In this document: piece after piece, positions 8,588 through 15,445 of the stretch
Layout of the letters: every line of letters begins with the position of its first letter
Numbering within the stretch: position 1 is the first letter of the stretch
DNA from: JABDGR01 sp964561455
GTDB taxonomy: Bacteria > Verrucomicrobiota > Verrucomicrobiia > Opitutales > JABDGR01
NCBI GenBank assembly: GCA_964561455.1
Contig: CAZLPS010000083.1
Location: 1 to 18,740 of the forward strand
Length of the DNA stretch: 18,740 nucleotides
Reading direction: 5' to 3'
Made by a program: the position numbers and the translations under genes
The notes under the pieces: generated by a model
What the model saw: only the letters and a program-made list of their open reading frames with translations
The model's database searches: none
Told to the model about the DNA's origin: nothing

Positions 8588-9050
8588 CCACGACGATACT
8601 CCGCCCAAGCCCACGCTGCCCCGCTGGATCTTTTCCGCGGCGGGTGTGTTCGGCAGCATCGTCATCATGATGGCGGTGCTGGGCATTGCCTATTACACGT
8701 CGCGTCCCAAGGAAGTGGTGGATGCCGATGTCGTGGCCAATCGCAAGAAAATCCTGGCCGACGTGCAAGCCGCGCAAGCCGACCTGTACAACAATTACTC
8801 GGTCGTGGATAAGGACAAAAACCTTTACCGCATTCCGGTGAAGGATGCCATGGCGCTTGCCGCCGCGAAACTGGACGCCGCCACCCGCGGCCTCCCCGAG
8901 GCTCCGGCCCGCCTGTCCCTCGCCGCTTCGCCCGCCGGGTTCACGCCGCCGGCTCCGCTCCCTCCCGCCGCCACGGCGCCGGCCGCCGGCACCGCCGCGC
9001 CCGCCGGTTCGGCCGCGCCGGCCGCAGCTTCCGCCGCCCCGGCTAAATAA
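8580..9050 (+). CDS. One-TM protein with Pro/Ala-rich tail, in the ACIII operon
   Basis: This 156-residue protein has an N-terminal soluble stub, one membrane segment (about 16-38), a short charged region, and a C-terminal 40-residue Pro/Ala/Thr tail (about 117-156). The segment LYNNYSVVDKDKNLYRIPVKDAM (69-91) resembles, from memory, a motif (roughly GWVD-x-G-x-VRIPI-x-AM) in small membrane proteins next to cytochrome oxidase genes in Acidobacteria and relatives. I cannot name the family. It overlaps actF by 8 nt and occupies the position where some ACIII clusters have a small accessory subunit (ActG); this is a positional analogy, not demonstrated homology. It is probably an assembly or structural partner linking ACIII to the downstream cytochromes. 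Confidence 0.8.
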   Translation: MSDHDDTPPKPTLPRWIFSAAGVFGSIVIMMAVLGIAYYTSRPKEVVDADVVANRKKILADVQAAQADLYNNYSVVDKDKNLYRIPVKDAMALAAAKLDAATRGLPEAPARLSLAASPAGFTPPAPLPPAATAPAAGTAAPAGSAAPAAASAAPAK

Positions 9051-9092
9051 TTTTATTCATCCAAACTGTTTGTACGCGTTGTCCGCGTCCGC

Positions 9093-10574
9093 ATGTGCTG
9101 TTGCGAATCACTGATTAAGGAAATTGACCCGCGCACCGATTCCACCCAATCGGAGCCGGTTCAGCTTGGGCAGGTGGATGCATCGTTGCGTGTGCCGGTG
9201 GGCTTGTTTTTCGGCAGCGCCGTGGGCTGGCTGGTGCTCGGGCTTATTTTTGCCCTGATTTCCGCCATCAAGATGGTGAACCCCGAATTTTTGGGCGGTT
9301 GTGAATTTTTGACCTACGGCCGCGTGTTCCCCGCCGCAATGGACATCCTGCTTTATGGCTGGGGTTGCCAGGTGGCCTTTGGCGTGTCGCTATGGCTGAT
9401 GGCTCGGTTGTGCCGCACCCAGGTCAAGCATTTGGGCGTGTTGTACGTCGCGTGGCTGTTTTGGAACCTCGCCATTTTATGGGGCGTCGGTGGCATCTTC
9501 CTCGAAGGGTCCACTTCCGTGCCGATGCTCGATATGCCGCCCCAGGTCGCACCTCTGCTGGGCTTCAGCTACGTCTTGATCGCGATGTGGGGGGTGTTGA
9601 GTTTTCACCAGCGCCAGGCCGGGTCGGTATATGTCTCGCAATGGTTTCTGCTCGCCGCGCTGCTGTTGTTCCCGTGGATTGGCTTCACCGCCGAAATGAT
9701 GATTTTCTTCCTGCCCGCGCGCGGCGTCGTCCAGTCCATTGTTGATGCCTGGTATGTGAACAGCCTGCTCTGGCTGTTTTTCGCGCCCGTGGCTCTGGCC
9801 GTGATTTATTATTTGTTGCCCAAGATTCTGGGTAAACCGATTTTCGTCTATTACCTTTCCCTGTTTGGCTTTTGGACCCTCGTGATGGTCGCTGGCTGGG
9901 CTGGGCCGCACTACCTTGTTTACGGGCCGGTGCCGGTGTGGCTGCAGACCGTCGGCATCGTCGGCAATGTGATGCTGATCGTGCCGGTCATCATCTTTGC
10001 GATGAACCTGCTCGTGCCCGCGCTGAAACATCCGCGCGAAGTCTGGTCCAGCCCCGTCTTGCGCTTCGCCCTGTTTGGCGCCGGGGCCGCTGTGCTGGCC
10101 GGATTTATAGGCGCGTGGGCTTCTCTTCGTAGCGAGAGCATCGTGACGAACCTCACGCAATTCACGCTCGGCCATGGGCTCAACCTGTTTTTTGCCTTCT
10201 TCTCGATGGCGATGTTCGCCGCGATGTATTACATCCTTCCCCGCCTGCTGGGCCGCGAATGGCCTTCGGCGATTCTGATCAAGGCGCATTTCTGGGCTTC
10301 CGCCCTCGGTATCACCGTACTTGTGCTCGCCCTCTATTTCTTTGGCTGGCAGCAGGGAGCCGATTTCAACAATCCGGATGTGGAAGTCATGGCTGCCGTG
10401 AAGGGGGTCGGGATGTTGAATGACGTGCGGGTCGCTGCGGCGGCATTGATTGTCGTCGGGCAACTGGTCTTTTTTGCCAACTTTGGCTGGATGGCCGCAC
10501 TGGCGGCGTGGGAATGTATCTGGTCTTGGGTCCAGCGCTCGGGCTTGCTCCCGGCGGGAGGTGTTGCCCGGTGA
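9093..10574 (+). CDS. ccoN: CcoN (cbb3 oxidase subunit I) homologue lacking most heme/CuB ligands
   Basis: This 493-residue protein has about 12 membrane helices and aligns with CcoN along its length. Examples are YGRVFP (75-80), the WY...YYLLPK block (220-244), WAGPH (269-273), and YYILPRLLGREW then KAHFW further on. Compared with Pseudomonas stutzeri CcoN as I remember it, the ligand positions read: low-spin heme His60 is A82; CuB His207 is N223 (WYVN for WYGH); CuB His257 is kept (H273); CuB His258 is Y274; cross-linked Tyr251 is A267; heme b3 His345 is kept (H361); low-spin heme His347 is L363 (GHGL for GHVH). It should therefore not bind heme b or a normal CuB site, and oxygen reduction is unlikely. 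The frame is intact, so this is not a decayed pseudogene. The start at 9093 is the only ATG, with no Shine-Dalgarno sequence. The stop overlaps the next GTG start. Confidence 0.88.
   Translation: MCCCESLIKEIDPRTDSTQSEPVQLGQVDASLRVPVGLFFGSAVGWLVLGLIFALISAIKMVNPEFLGGCEFLTYGRVFPAAMDILLYGWGCQVAFGVSLWLMARLCRTQVKHLGVLYVAWLFWNLAILWGVGGIFLEGSTSVPMLDMPPQVAPLLGFSYVLIAMWGVLSFHQRQAGSVYVSQWFLLAALLLFPWIGFTAEMMIFFLPARGVVQSIVDAWYVNSLLWLFFAPVALAVIYYLLPKILGKPIFVYYLSLFGFWTLVMVAGWAGPHYLVYGPVPVWLQTVGIVGNVMLIVPVIIFAMNLLVPALKHPREVWSSPVLRFALFGAGAAVLAGFIGAWASLRSESIVTNLTQFTLGHGLNLFFAFFSMAMFAAMYYILPRLLGREWPSAILIKAHFWASALGITVLVLALYFFGWQQGADFNNPDVEVMAAVKGVGMLNDVRVAAAALIVVGQLVFFANFGWMAALAAWECIWSWVQRSGLLPAGGVAR
10556..10561 (+). 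promoter_or_regulatory. Shine-Dalgarno sequence for the GTG start of the ccoO-like gene
   Basis: GGGAGG lies 9 nt before GTG at 10571, within the end of the ccoN-like gene. It supports the GTG (overlapping the upstream TGA as GTGA) over an ATG start further upstream, which would add a non-hydrophobic Gly/Pro-rich extension before the anchor helix. Confidence 0.75.
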
Positions 10575-11272
10575 AAAATCTCTCCGTCTTGTATTGCGGC
10601 ATTCTCCTCCTGATTGTCGCGCCGTGGTGTGGTCTGATTCTCGGCTCCAACGTGCAACTCGGCGGCCTTCAACCCGCAGCCACCGCAGACGGCGATCCCG
10701 CCTATCCCAAGGTTGCTCCCGGCGTTGCCGAACAGGGTCGCCAAGTATACATCGCGGAAGGTTGCATCTATTGCCACACCCAGCAGACCCGGCCCGAAAG
10801 CGGCGAAATACTCCTTTCCCGGAAAATTACGGGCAAGGATGGAAAGTCCGTCGTTGAGCCCGTCTTCATCAAGCCGGACATCGCCCGGGGTTGGGCCAAA
10901 CGCGGTACCGTGGCGCGTGATTACGTCTTTCAAACCCACCCTCTCCTGGGCTTCCTTCGCAATGGCCCGGACTTGGCTGATGTCGGTTCCCGTGGCATCA
11001 GTACCGATCCAAGCTGGCTGATGTTGCACCTCTACAACCCCCAAATCGAGCGGTCCGGGTCCATGATGCCGCCGTTCCGTTTCCTTTTCTCTGTGCAGAA
11101 AAAGGGCGACCAGCCTTCACCCAACGCGTTAAAGGGTCTTCCGGATTCCGAGTTGGCCCGCCTGCCTGCGGGCACGGAAGTGGTGCCCACCGCGCGCGCT
11201 GAGGCCCTCGTCGCCTACCTGCGCAGCCTCAAGCTCGACTACGAATTGCCCGAAGCTGCCTTCGCCCCATGA
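10571..11272 (+). CDS. ccoO: CcoO-type membrane-anchored monoheme cytochrome c
   Basis: This is a 233-residue protein from the GTG start. One N-terminal anchor helix (about 4-25) precedes a cytochrome c domain with a single CIYCH motif (65-69) followed by TQQTRPE, the equivalent of the CcoO CxxCHSQ-x-RP signature. The downstream block HPLLGFLRNGPDLADVGSRG (123-142) and LHLYNPQ (152-158) matches the CcoO HPF...RTGPDLARVG and HLYNP blocks. M165 or M166 in GSMMPPF is the likely axial Met. The heme site is thus intact even though the adjacent CcoN homologue has lost its ligands. There is an additional hydrophilic insertion after the heme motif (about 80-103). It overlaps neighbours on both sides (GTGA, ATGA). 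It probably relays electrons from ActE. Confidence 0.88.
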   Translation: MKNLSVLYCGILLLIVAPWCGLILGSNVQLGGLQPAATADGDPAYPKVAPGVAEQGRQVYIAEGCIYCHTQQTRPESGEILLSRKITGKDGKSVVEPVFIKPDIARGWAKRGTVARDYVFQTHPLLGFLRNGPDLADVGSRGISTDPSWLMLHLYNPQIERSGSMMPPFRFLFSVQKKGDQPSPNALKGLPDSELARLPAGTEVVPTARAEALVAYLRSLKLDYELPEAAFAP

Positions 11273-12051
11273 GTGACTTCGCCACTAACCCAACCAATCC
11301 CTCCGGCCCGCATTCCGCGCCGGGCGGTCTCGCTGGCGGCGTGGACGGCATTGGCGATTCGGCCCTGCAAGCCATGCATGACCGGTTGATGCGCGACAAG
11401 GAGGAGCCGAAGGAAGGCTTTTCGCTAATTCCCATTTTTCTGATCTTCCTCGGTTGCGTGCTGGTGTATGTGAACGGCATCTACATCGCCACCCACTCCG
11501 GTGCGTTCCATTCTGATGTGTACAATGAAAACTGGTCGCCGGGCAGCGGCGAGGTGGGGCCAGTGGATATGATGAAGCTCGGCGCCCGCGTTTATAAGGA
11601 CAATTGCATGACCTGCCACCAGCCCGACGGTTTGGGCAAGGACGGCGCCTATCCGCCGCTGGCGGGTTCGCCGTGGCCCGTCGGGAATCCCGCCCGTGCG
11701 ATTAAAATCGTGCTTGCCGGCATGGGCGGGCCCATCGTCGTCAACCAGAAGTCCGTTCCCAATGGCTCGATGCCCAATGTGGGCAAGACCATGAAAGACG
11801 TGGATATCGCCGCCGTGCTGACCTACGTGCGCGCCACTTGGGGCAATAATGATGTGGAAGTGGACCCGGCGCTGGTAACGCAAACCCGCACCGATCTCGG
11901 CAACCGAGGCGCGTGGACACCGGCGGAACTTCTCGCTGTGCATCCCCTGGGTGATTACGCCGTGCCGCCCGCGCCCGCCGCTCCGGCCGACGCGGCCACC
12001 CCCGCTGGTACAGCCACTCCGGCCCCGGCCGCCGCTTCCGCCACAAAGTAG
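11269..12051 (+). CDS. Membrane-anchored monoheme cytochrome c in the CcoP position
   Basis: This is a 260-residue protein. A 50-residue Gly/Pro-rich cytoplasmic N-terminus precedes one membrane helix (about 51-74). A class I cytochrome c domain follows, with one CMTCH motif (113-117), YPPLAGSPW (128-136), axial Met candidate M168 in NGSMPNVG and a final helix around AVLTYVRATWG (182-192). A Pro/Ala/Thr-rich tail (about 225-260) ends the protein. The order and anchor suggest the CcoP slot, but canonical CcoP has two helices and two hemes whereas this has one of each, so I do not assign ccoP. It overlaps the ccoO-like gene by ATGA and is the last gene of the operon. It is likely the terminal electron carrier of this module. 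Confidence 0.87.
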   Translation: MSDFATNPTNPSGPHSAPGGLAGGVDGIGDSALQAMHDRLMRDKEEPKEGFSLIPIFLIFLGCVLVYVNGIYIATHSGAFHSDVYNENWSPGSGEVGPVDMMKLGARVYKDNCMTCHQPDGLGKDGAYPPLAGSPWPVGNPARAIKIVLAGMGGPIVVNQKSVPNGSMPNVGKTMKDVDIAAVLTYVRATWGNNDVEVDPALVTQTRTDLGNRGAWTPAELLAVHPLGDYAVPPAPAAPADAATPAGTATPAPAAASATK

Positions 12052-12060
12052 TTTTTTTGG

Positions 12061-12139
12061 AGTGCGGTGGCTTGACCCCGCTTTCAAACTTGTTCGTTAA
12101 ACCAGCCGCTGAAGAAAAGCGGCGTCAAGGCACTGCACT
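12061..12139. repeat. Long imperfect inverted repeat downstream of the respiratory operon
   Basis: The left arm 12061-12084 and the reverse complement of the right arm 12116-12139 match at 21 of 24 positions (AGTGCGGTGGCTTGAC versus AGTGCAGTGCCTTGAC at the outer ends). A 31-nt spacer contains GCCGCT (12105-12110), which can alternatively pair with AGCGGC at 12118-12123. It begins 10 nt after the last stop codon of the operon. It could act as a transcription end or RNA-stabilising hairpin, or be a dispersed palindromic element. The rest of the gap to the GH2 gene (12140-12321) shows no gene or clear promoter that I can support. Confidence 0.7.
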
Positions 12140-12321
12140 TGAAAGGCAGCCTGTCTTTTTGCTTCGCAGCAACACGTTCACGAATTACATCCGTCGGCAG
12201 CTTTGCGCAAAAATGCCGTAACTTGCGTTTCTAAGCTCTTGTGCGCAAGCCCGGCCATCCGTAGCTTGGTGAACCCAATTTTCCCTGGTTAACGGTGATT
12301 CTACCTCAGCATCTTACGCCC

Positions 12322-14997
12322 ATGAATATTCCCCAGAATTTGTTCCACTGGCCGGCCCAATTCACGCGCCCGCTCGTTTTGCTGCTGGTTGCTGCGGGTG
12401 CCTGTTTGCCCGCCTCCGCCGCGACAGTGGACTCCATCGCCGTTGGCGCCAAATTCACCGCGCCCGCCTCGCCACGCGCGGTCTATAATTTCAACCCCGG
12501 CTGGAAATTTGTCTTCGGCGAGCAGACCGGCGCCGATCAGGCGAATTTTGACGATTCCGCCTGGGCCAGCGTCAGCCTGCCGCATACTTGGAATGAAACG
12601 GACAGCTACCGGGCGTACATCAGCCATGGCGGCGGCGACCAGACCGAGCAGCTCGGCGTCGGCTGGTATCGCAAGCATTTTAAGCTGCCCACCTCCGCCG
12701 ACGGCCAAATGGTCTTCCTGGAATTTGACGGGATGCGCCAGGCGGGGCATTTTTTTCTCAATGGCCAGCCGATCGGCAAATATGAGAACGGCGTGACCGC
12801 CGTCGGTTTCGACGTCACCAAGTTCGTCAAATTCGGCGGCCAGGACAATGTCCTCGCGGTGCAGGTGGATAATCGCACCACCTATGTCGAGGAAGCTACG
12901 GGCACGGCTTTCCAGTGGAACGTGAAAGACTTCAATCCCAATTTCGGCGGTCTTAACCGCGATGCCAAGCTCATCGTCATGGGCAAGATTTACCAGACCC
13001 TCCCGCTCTACGAAAACTTGCAGACCACGGGCGTGTACATTTACCCGCAGAACATGGATGTGAAGAACAAAACTGCCGACATTACGGTCGAGGCCCAAGT
13101 GCGCAATGAATCGGGCAGTTCGGCGGGCATCGCGCTCTCCACCGTCGTGGTGGATGCCGACGGCATCGTGCGGGCCAAGTTTGACGGCAAAAGCGCCGAC
13201 CTTGGCAGCGGTCAAACCGGCACCCTCACGGTCACCGGCAATCTTGCTGGCGCGCGCTTCTGGGATACTTATGACCCCTATCTTTACGACGTCTATTCGG
13301 TTCTGAGTGTCGGCGGCAAGGTGGTGGACGTGTGCAAGACGCAGACGGGTTTCCGCAAGGCGGAATACAAGGGCGGCACCGGCACCGGCGGGGTGTGGCT
13401 CAACGACCATTTTGTGTGGCTGACCGGATTCTCCCAACGCTCCGCGGATGACTGGCCGGGCCTCGGCGGCGCTTATCCGGACTGGATGCACGATTACACC
13501 GCCGCACTGATGCGCGCCAGCAACAGCAACTACGTCCGCTGGATGCACGTCGCCCCGCAGCGCGCGGACGTCGAGGCCTGCGACCGCTTCGGCATCGCGA
13601 ACGTCTGCCCGGCGGGCGACAAGGAACAGGACGCCAACGGGCGCCAGTGGGACCAGCGCCTCGAGGTCATGCGCGACACGATTATCTTTTTCCGCAACAA
13701 CCCGAGCATCCTCTTCTGGGAGGCGGGCAACACGGGGGTCGCTGCGCAGCACATGAAGCAGATGGTGGACCTGCGGCACGAATTGGACCCGCACGGCGGC
13801 CGCATCATGGGTTGCCGCTCGCTCCGTGATCCGGGCGCCGTCGCCGTCACGGAGTTCTTCGGCGTCATGCTCGGCGGACCCTACAGCACCCAAAACCGGG
13901 ACCAAGCCCCCATCATCGAGACCGAAGACTTCCGGGACGAGGCATCCCGCGGCATCTGGGATGATTTCTCGCCGCCGCATTTTGGCTTCAAGCCCAAGGG
14001 CGGGCAGGTCATCCGCGACCCGGTCGCCGGCCAGGACACCTACCATTGGACCGCCGAGACCTTTGCGCTCGCCGCCGCCGGTCGTTACACCAATTTCGTC
14101 AGCAACCGCATTGACAATCCGGACCCGACCCACGCCAAGTGGTCCGGCTATTCCTCGATTTATTTCACGGATTCCGACGCCGACGGGCGGCAGGACGGCA
14201 GCCAGGTCTTGCGCGTCAGTGGCAAGGCCGACGGGGTGCGCCTGGCCAAGCCCGTGTACTACGTCACGCGCGTGATGCAAAACACCGCGCCCGACTTGTA
14301 CATCATCGGCCACTGGAATTATCCGGCCGGCACCAAGAAGACCATGTATGTCGCGGCCACGCTCTGCGACCAGGTCGAGTTATTTGTCAACGGCAAGTCG
14401 CTGGGCGTGCAAAAGACCGCCTGTAGCCCGGTGGATCCGTTCGATAACCGCATGCTCGCCTACACGGGTTACGTCTACGCCTTCCCCGACATCACGTTCG
14501 AGCCGGGGACCCTCAAAGCCGTGGCGACCAAGGGCGGCCAGGTTGTCGCGCAACAGGAACTCAAAACGGCCGGTGACCCGAAGGCGATCAAGCTTACGGT
14601 GCACAGCGGACCGCAAGGCCTGCAGGCGGATGGGTCCGACGTGGTGCTGGTGGACTTCGAAGTCGTGGATGCCGCGGGCAACCGCTGCCCGACGGATGAG
14701 GCGCGCGTGGATTTCAAGTGTGAGGGTCCATCCGTTTGGCGCGGCGGTTTTTGCAGCGACCAACTTGAATCAACGAACAATCTCTTCCTGAGCACGGAAT
14801 GCGGCATCAATCGGGTGGCCATCCGCTCGACGACCACACCGGGCAACATCACCTTGACGGCCACCCGCCCGGGCCTCGCGCCCGCCACGGTGACCATCCC
14901 GTCGCATGCCGCCGCGATCAAGGACGGACTCGAACTGGAACCGCCGCCGGTTTATTCAGCGGTGGTGGGCAAACCCATCGCCGATCTCGTGCGGTAA
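12322..14997 (+). CDS. Secreted glycoside hydrolase family 2 protein
   Basis: From the ATG at 12322 this is 891 residues; an in-frame GTG at 12295 would add nine. A signal peptide (RPLVLLLVAAGACLPASA, cleavage after A33) implies export. Domains in order: a GH2 sugar-binding jelly roll (about 45-220, with GWKF, LPHTWNETD, GWYRKHF and DGMRQAGHFFLNGQPIG); an Ig-like domain (about 245-340); a TIM-barrel catalytic domain (about 355-620); a DUF4982-like beta domain (YVAATLCDQVELFVNGKSLG); and a final Ig-like domain (about 740-850). In the barrel the usual acid/base GNE motif reads WEAGNTG, so T471 stands where Glu is expected, with E467 just upstream; E533 or E535 (IIETEDF) is the nucleophile candidate. 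It is probably a polysaccharide-derived oligosaccharide hydrolase; the substrate cannot be deduced. It is monocistronic and converges on yhbY. Confidence 0.85.
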   Translation: MNIPQNLFHWPAQFTRPLVLLLVAAGACLPASAATVDSIAVGAKFTAPASPRAVYNFNPGWKFVFGEQTGADQANFDDSAWASVSLPHTWNETDSYRAYISHGGGDQTEQLGVGWYRKHFKLPTSADGQMVFLEFDGMRQAGHFFLNGQPIGKYENGVTAVGFDVTKFVKFGGQDNVLAVQVDNRTTYVEEATGTAFQWNVKDFNPNFGGLNRDAKLIVMGKIYQTLPLYENLQTTGVYIYPQNMDVKNKTADITVEAQVRNESGSSAGIALSTVVVDADGIVRAKFDGKSADLGSGQTGTLTVTGNLAGARFWDTYDPYLYDVYSVLSVGGKVVDVCKTQTGFRKAEYKGGTGTGGVWLNDHFVWLTGFSQRSADDWPGLGGAYPDWMHDYTAALMRASNSNYVRWMHVAPQRADVEACDRFGIANVCPAGDKEQDANGRQWDQRLEVMRDTIIFFRNNPSILFWEAGNTGVAAQHMKQMVDLRHELDPHGGRIMGCRSLRDPGAVAVTEFFGVMLGGPYSTQNRDQAPIIETEDFRDEASRGIWDDFSPPHFGFKPKGGQVIRDPVAGQDTYHWTAETFALAAAGRYTNFVSNRIDNPDPTHAKWSGYSSIYFTDSDADGRQDGSQVLRVSGKADGVRLAKPVYYVTRVMQNTAPDLYIIGHWNYPAGTKKTMYVAATLCDQVELFVNGKSLGVQKTACSPVDPFDNRMLAYTGYVYAFPDITFEPGTLKAVATKGGQVVAQQELKTAGDPKAIKLTVHSGPQGLQADGSDVVLVDFEVVDAAGNRCPTDEARVDFKCEGPSVWRGGFCSDQLESTNNLFLSTECGINRVAIRSTTTPGNITLTATRPGLAPATVTIPSHAAAIKDGLELEPPPVYSAVVGKPIADLVR

Positions 14998-15021
14998 TTC
15001 TCCCAATTCTCGAAAGCCGCC

Positions 15022-15306
15022 TTATTCTCCGCGCGGTGTCGAACCTGCGGGGAGCGGCCGGTAAAACGCCGCCACGCGGCCGATGCCGCCGGCGCATTCC
15101 GACTTTGTGCCCAGCGCGAGTTCGTCGCACTGCGCGCGCAAGGTCTCGCGGCCTTCGGTAAAGCGGACCTTGACCAAATCTTTTTTCTTCAAAGCCGTGT
15201 CGAGCTCTTTGATAAGCGCGGGCGTGATCCCTCCCTTGCCGACATGGAGCGTGGGCTTGAGTGTTTGCGCACGGGCGCGAAGGGCGGATTTTTCAGCGGT
15301 GGTCAT
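15022..15306 (-). CDS. yhbY: YhbY-family (CRM domain) RNA-binding protein
   Basis: This 94-residue protein has the length and layout of the single-domain CRS1-YhbY (CRM) family. It opens with LRARAQTLKPTLHVGKGG (9-26), containing the GxxG-type loop of the fold, and continues with ITPALIKELDTALKKKDLVKVRF (27-49). Bacterial YhbY proteins associate with pre-50S ribosomal particles and help ribosome assembly; the same role is inferred here. The gene follows alaS on the minus strand, separated by 139 nt that are largely an inverted repeat ending 6 nt before its ATG. The 3' end lies 24 nt from the convergent GH2 stop. Confidence 0.9.
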   Translation of the reverse strand: MTTAEKSALRARAQTLKPTLHVGKGGITPALIKELDTALKKKDLVKVRFTEGRETLRAQCDELALGTKSECAGGIGRVAAFYRPLPAGSTPRGE

Positions 15307-15312
15307 CGGGTC

Positions 15313-15422
15313 TATTGTTGTATTGTTATACTGTTGAATTGTTCGATTGCTGGACAGGCCGGGATGGGCTTGGGTTGGTCTTTAACAATATAACAATACA
15401 GCAATACAACAATACAACAATA
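15313..15422. repeat. AT-rich inverted repeat built from 8-bp units, between alaS and yhbY
   Basis: The left cluster (15313-15349) and right cluster (15384-15422) are each a degenerate tandem array with period 8. Units are like TATTGTTG/TATTGTTA on the left and AACAATAC on the right. The clusters are inverted relative to each other: the outer 15 nt are perfect (TATTGTTGTATTGTT at 15313-15327; complement at 15408-15422), and 31 of 37 positions pair overall. The core (15350-15383) is GC-rich. The element fills most of the alaS-yhbY gap and would form a long hairpin in the yhbY 5' leader. Confidence 0.8.
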
Positions 15423-15445
15423 GGGTTCAGTCATCGAAGGCACCG

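Noticed and set aside
10508..10573. Upstream ATG start (10508) for the ccoO-like gene
   Set aside because: It would overlap the CcoN homologue by 67 nt and add a Gly/Pro/Cys-rich extension before the anchor helix. GTG at 10571 has a good Shine-Dalgarno sequence and a GTGA overlap.
9093..10574. Nitric oxide reductase or sequencing-error explanation for the CcoN-like gene
   Set aside because: NOR-type homologues still need the three metal-binding histidines and heme ligands, most of which are absent here. The changes are in-frame substitutions in separate helices with matching flanks, not a frameshift artefact.
12111..12170. Classical rho-independent terminator after the operon
   Set aside because: There is a stem (GCCGCT/AGCGGC) and a T-run (12155-12160), but they are about 30 nt apart, so the intrinsic-terminator layout is not met.
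12295..12321. GTG start nine codons upstream for the GH2 gene
   Set aside because: The ATG at 12322 gives a more normal signal-peptide N-terminus, and neither start has a Shine-Dalgarno sequence.
12301..14313. 670-codon minus-strand open frame opposite the GH2 gene
   Set aside because: It is antisense to a GH2 gene with signal peptide and recognisable domains. High GC alone explains the lack of stops.
15313..15422. CRISPR array
   Set aside because: The repeats are 7-8 bp, degenerate, adjacent without unique spacers and inverted about a core. No cas genes are near.
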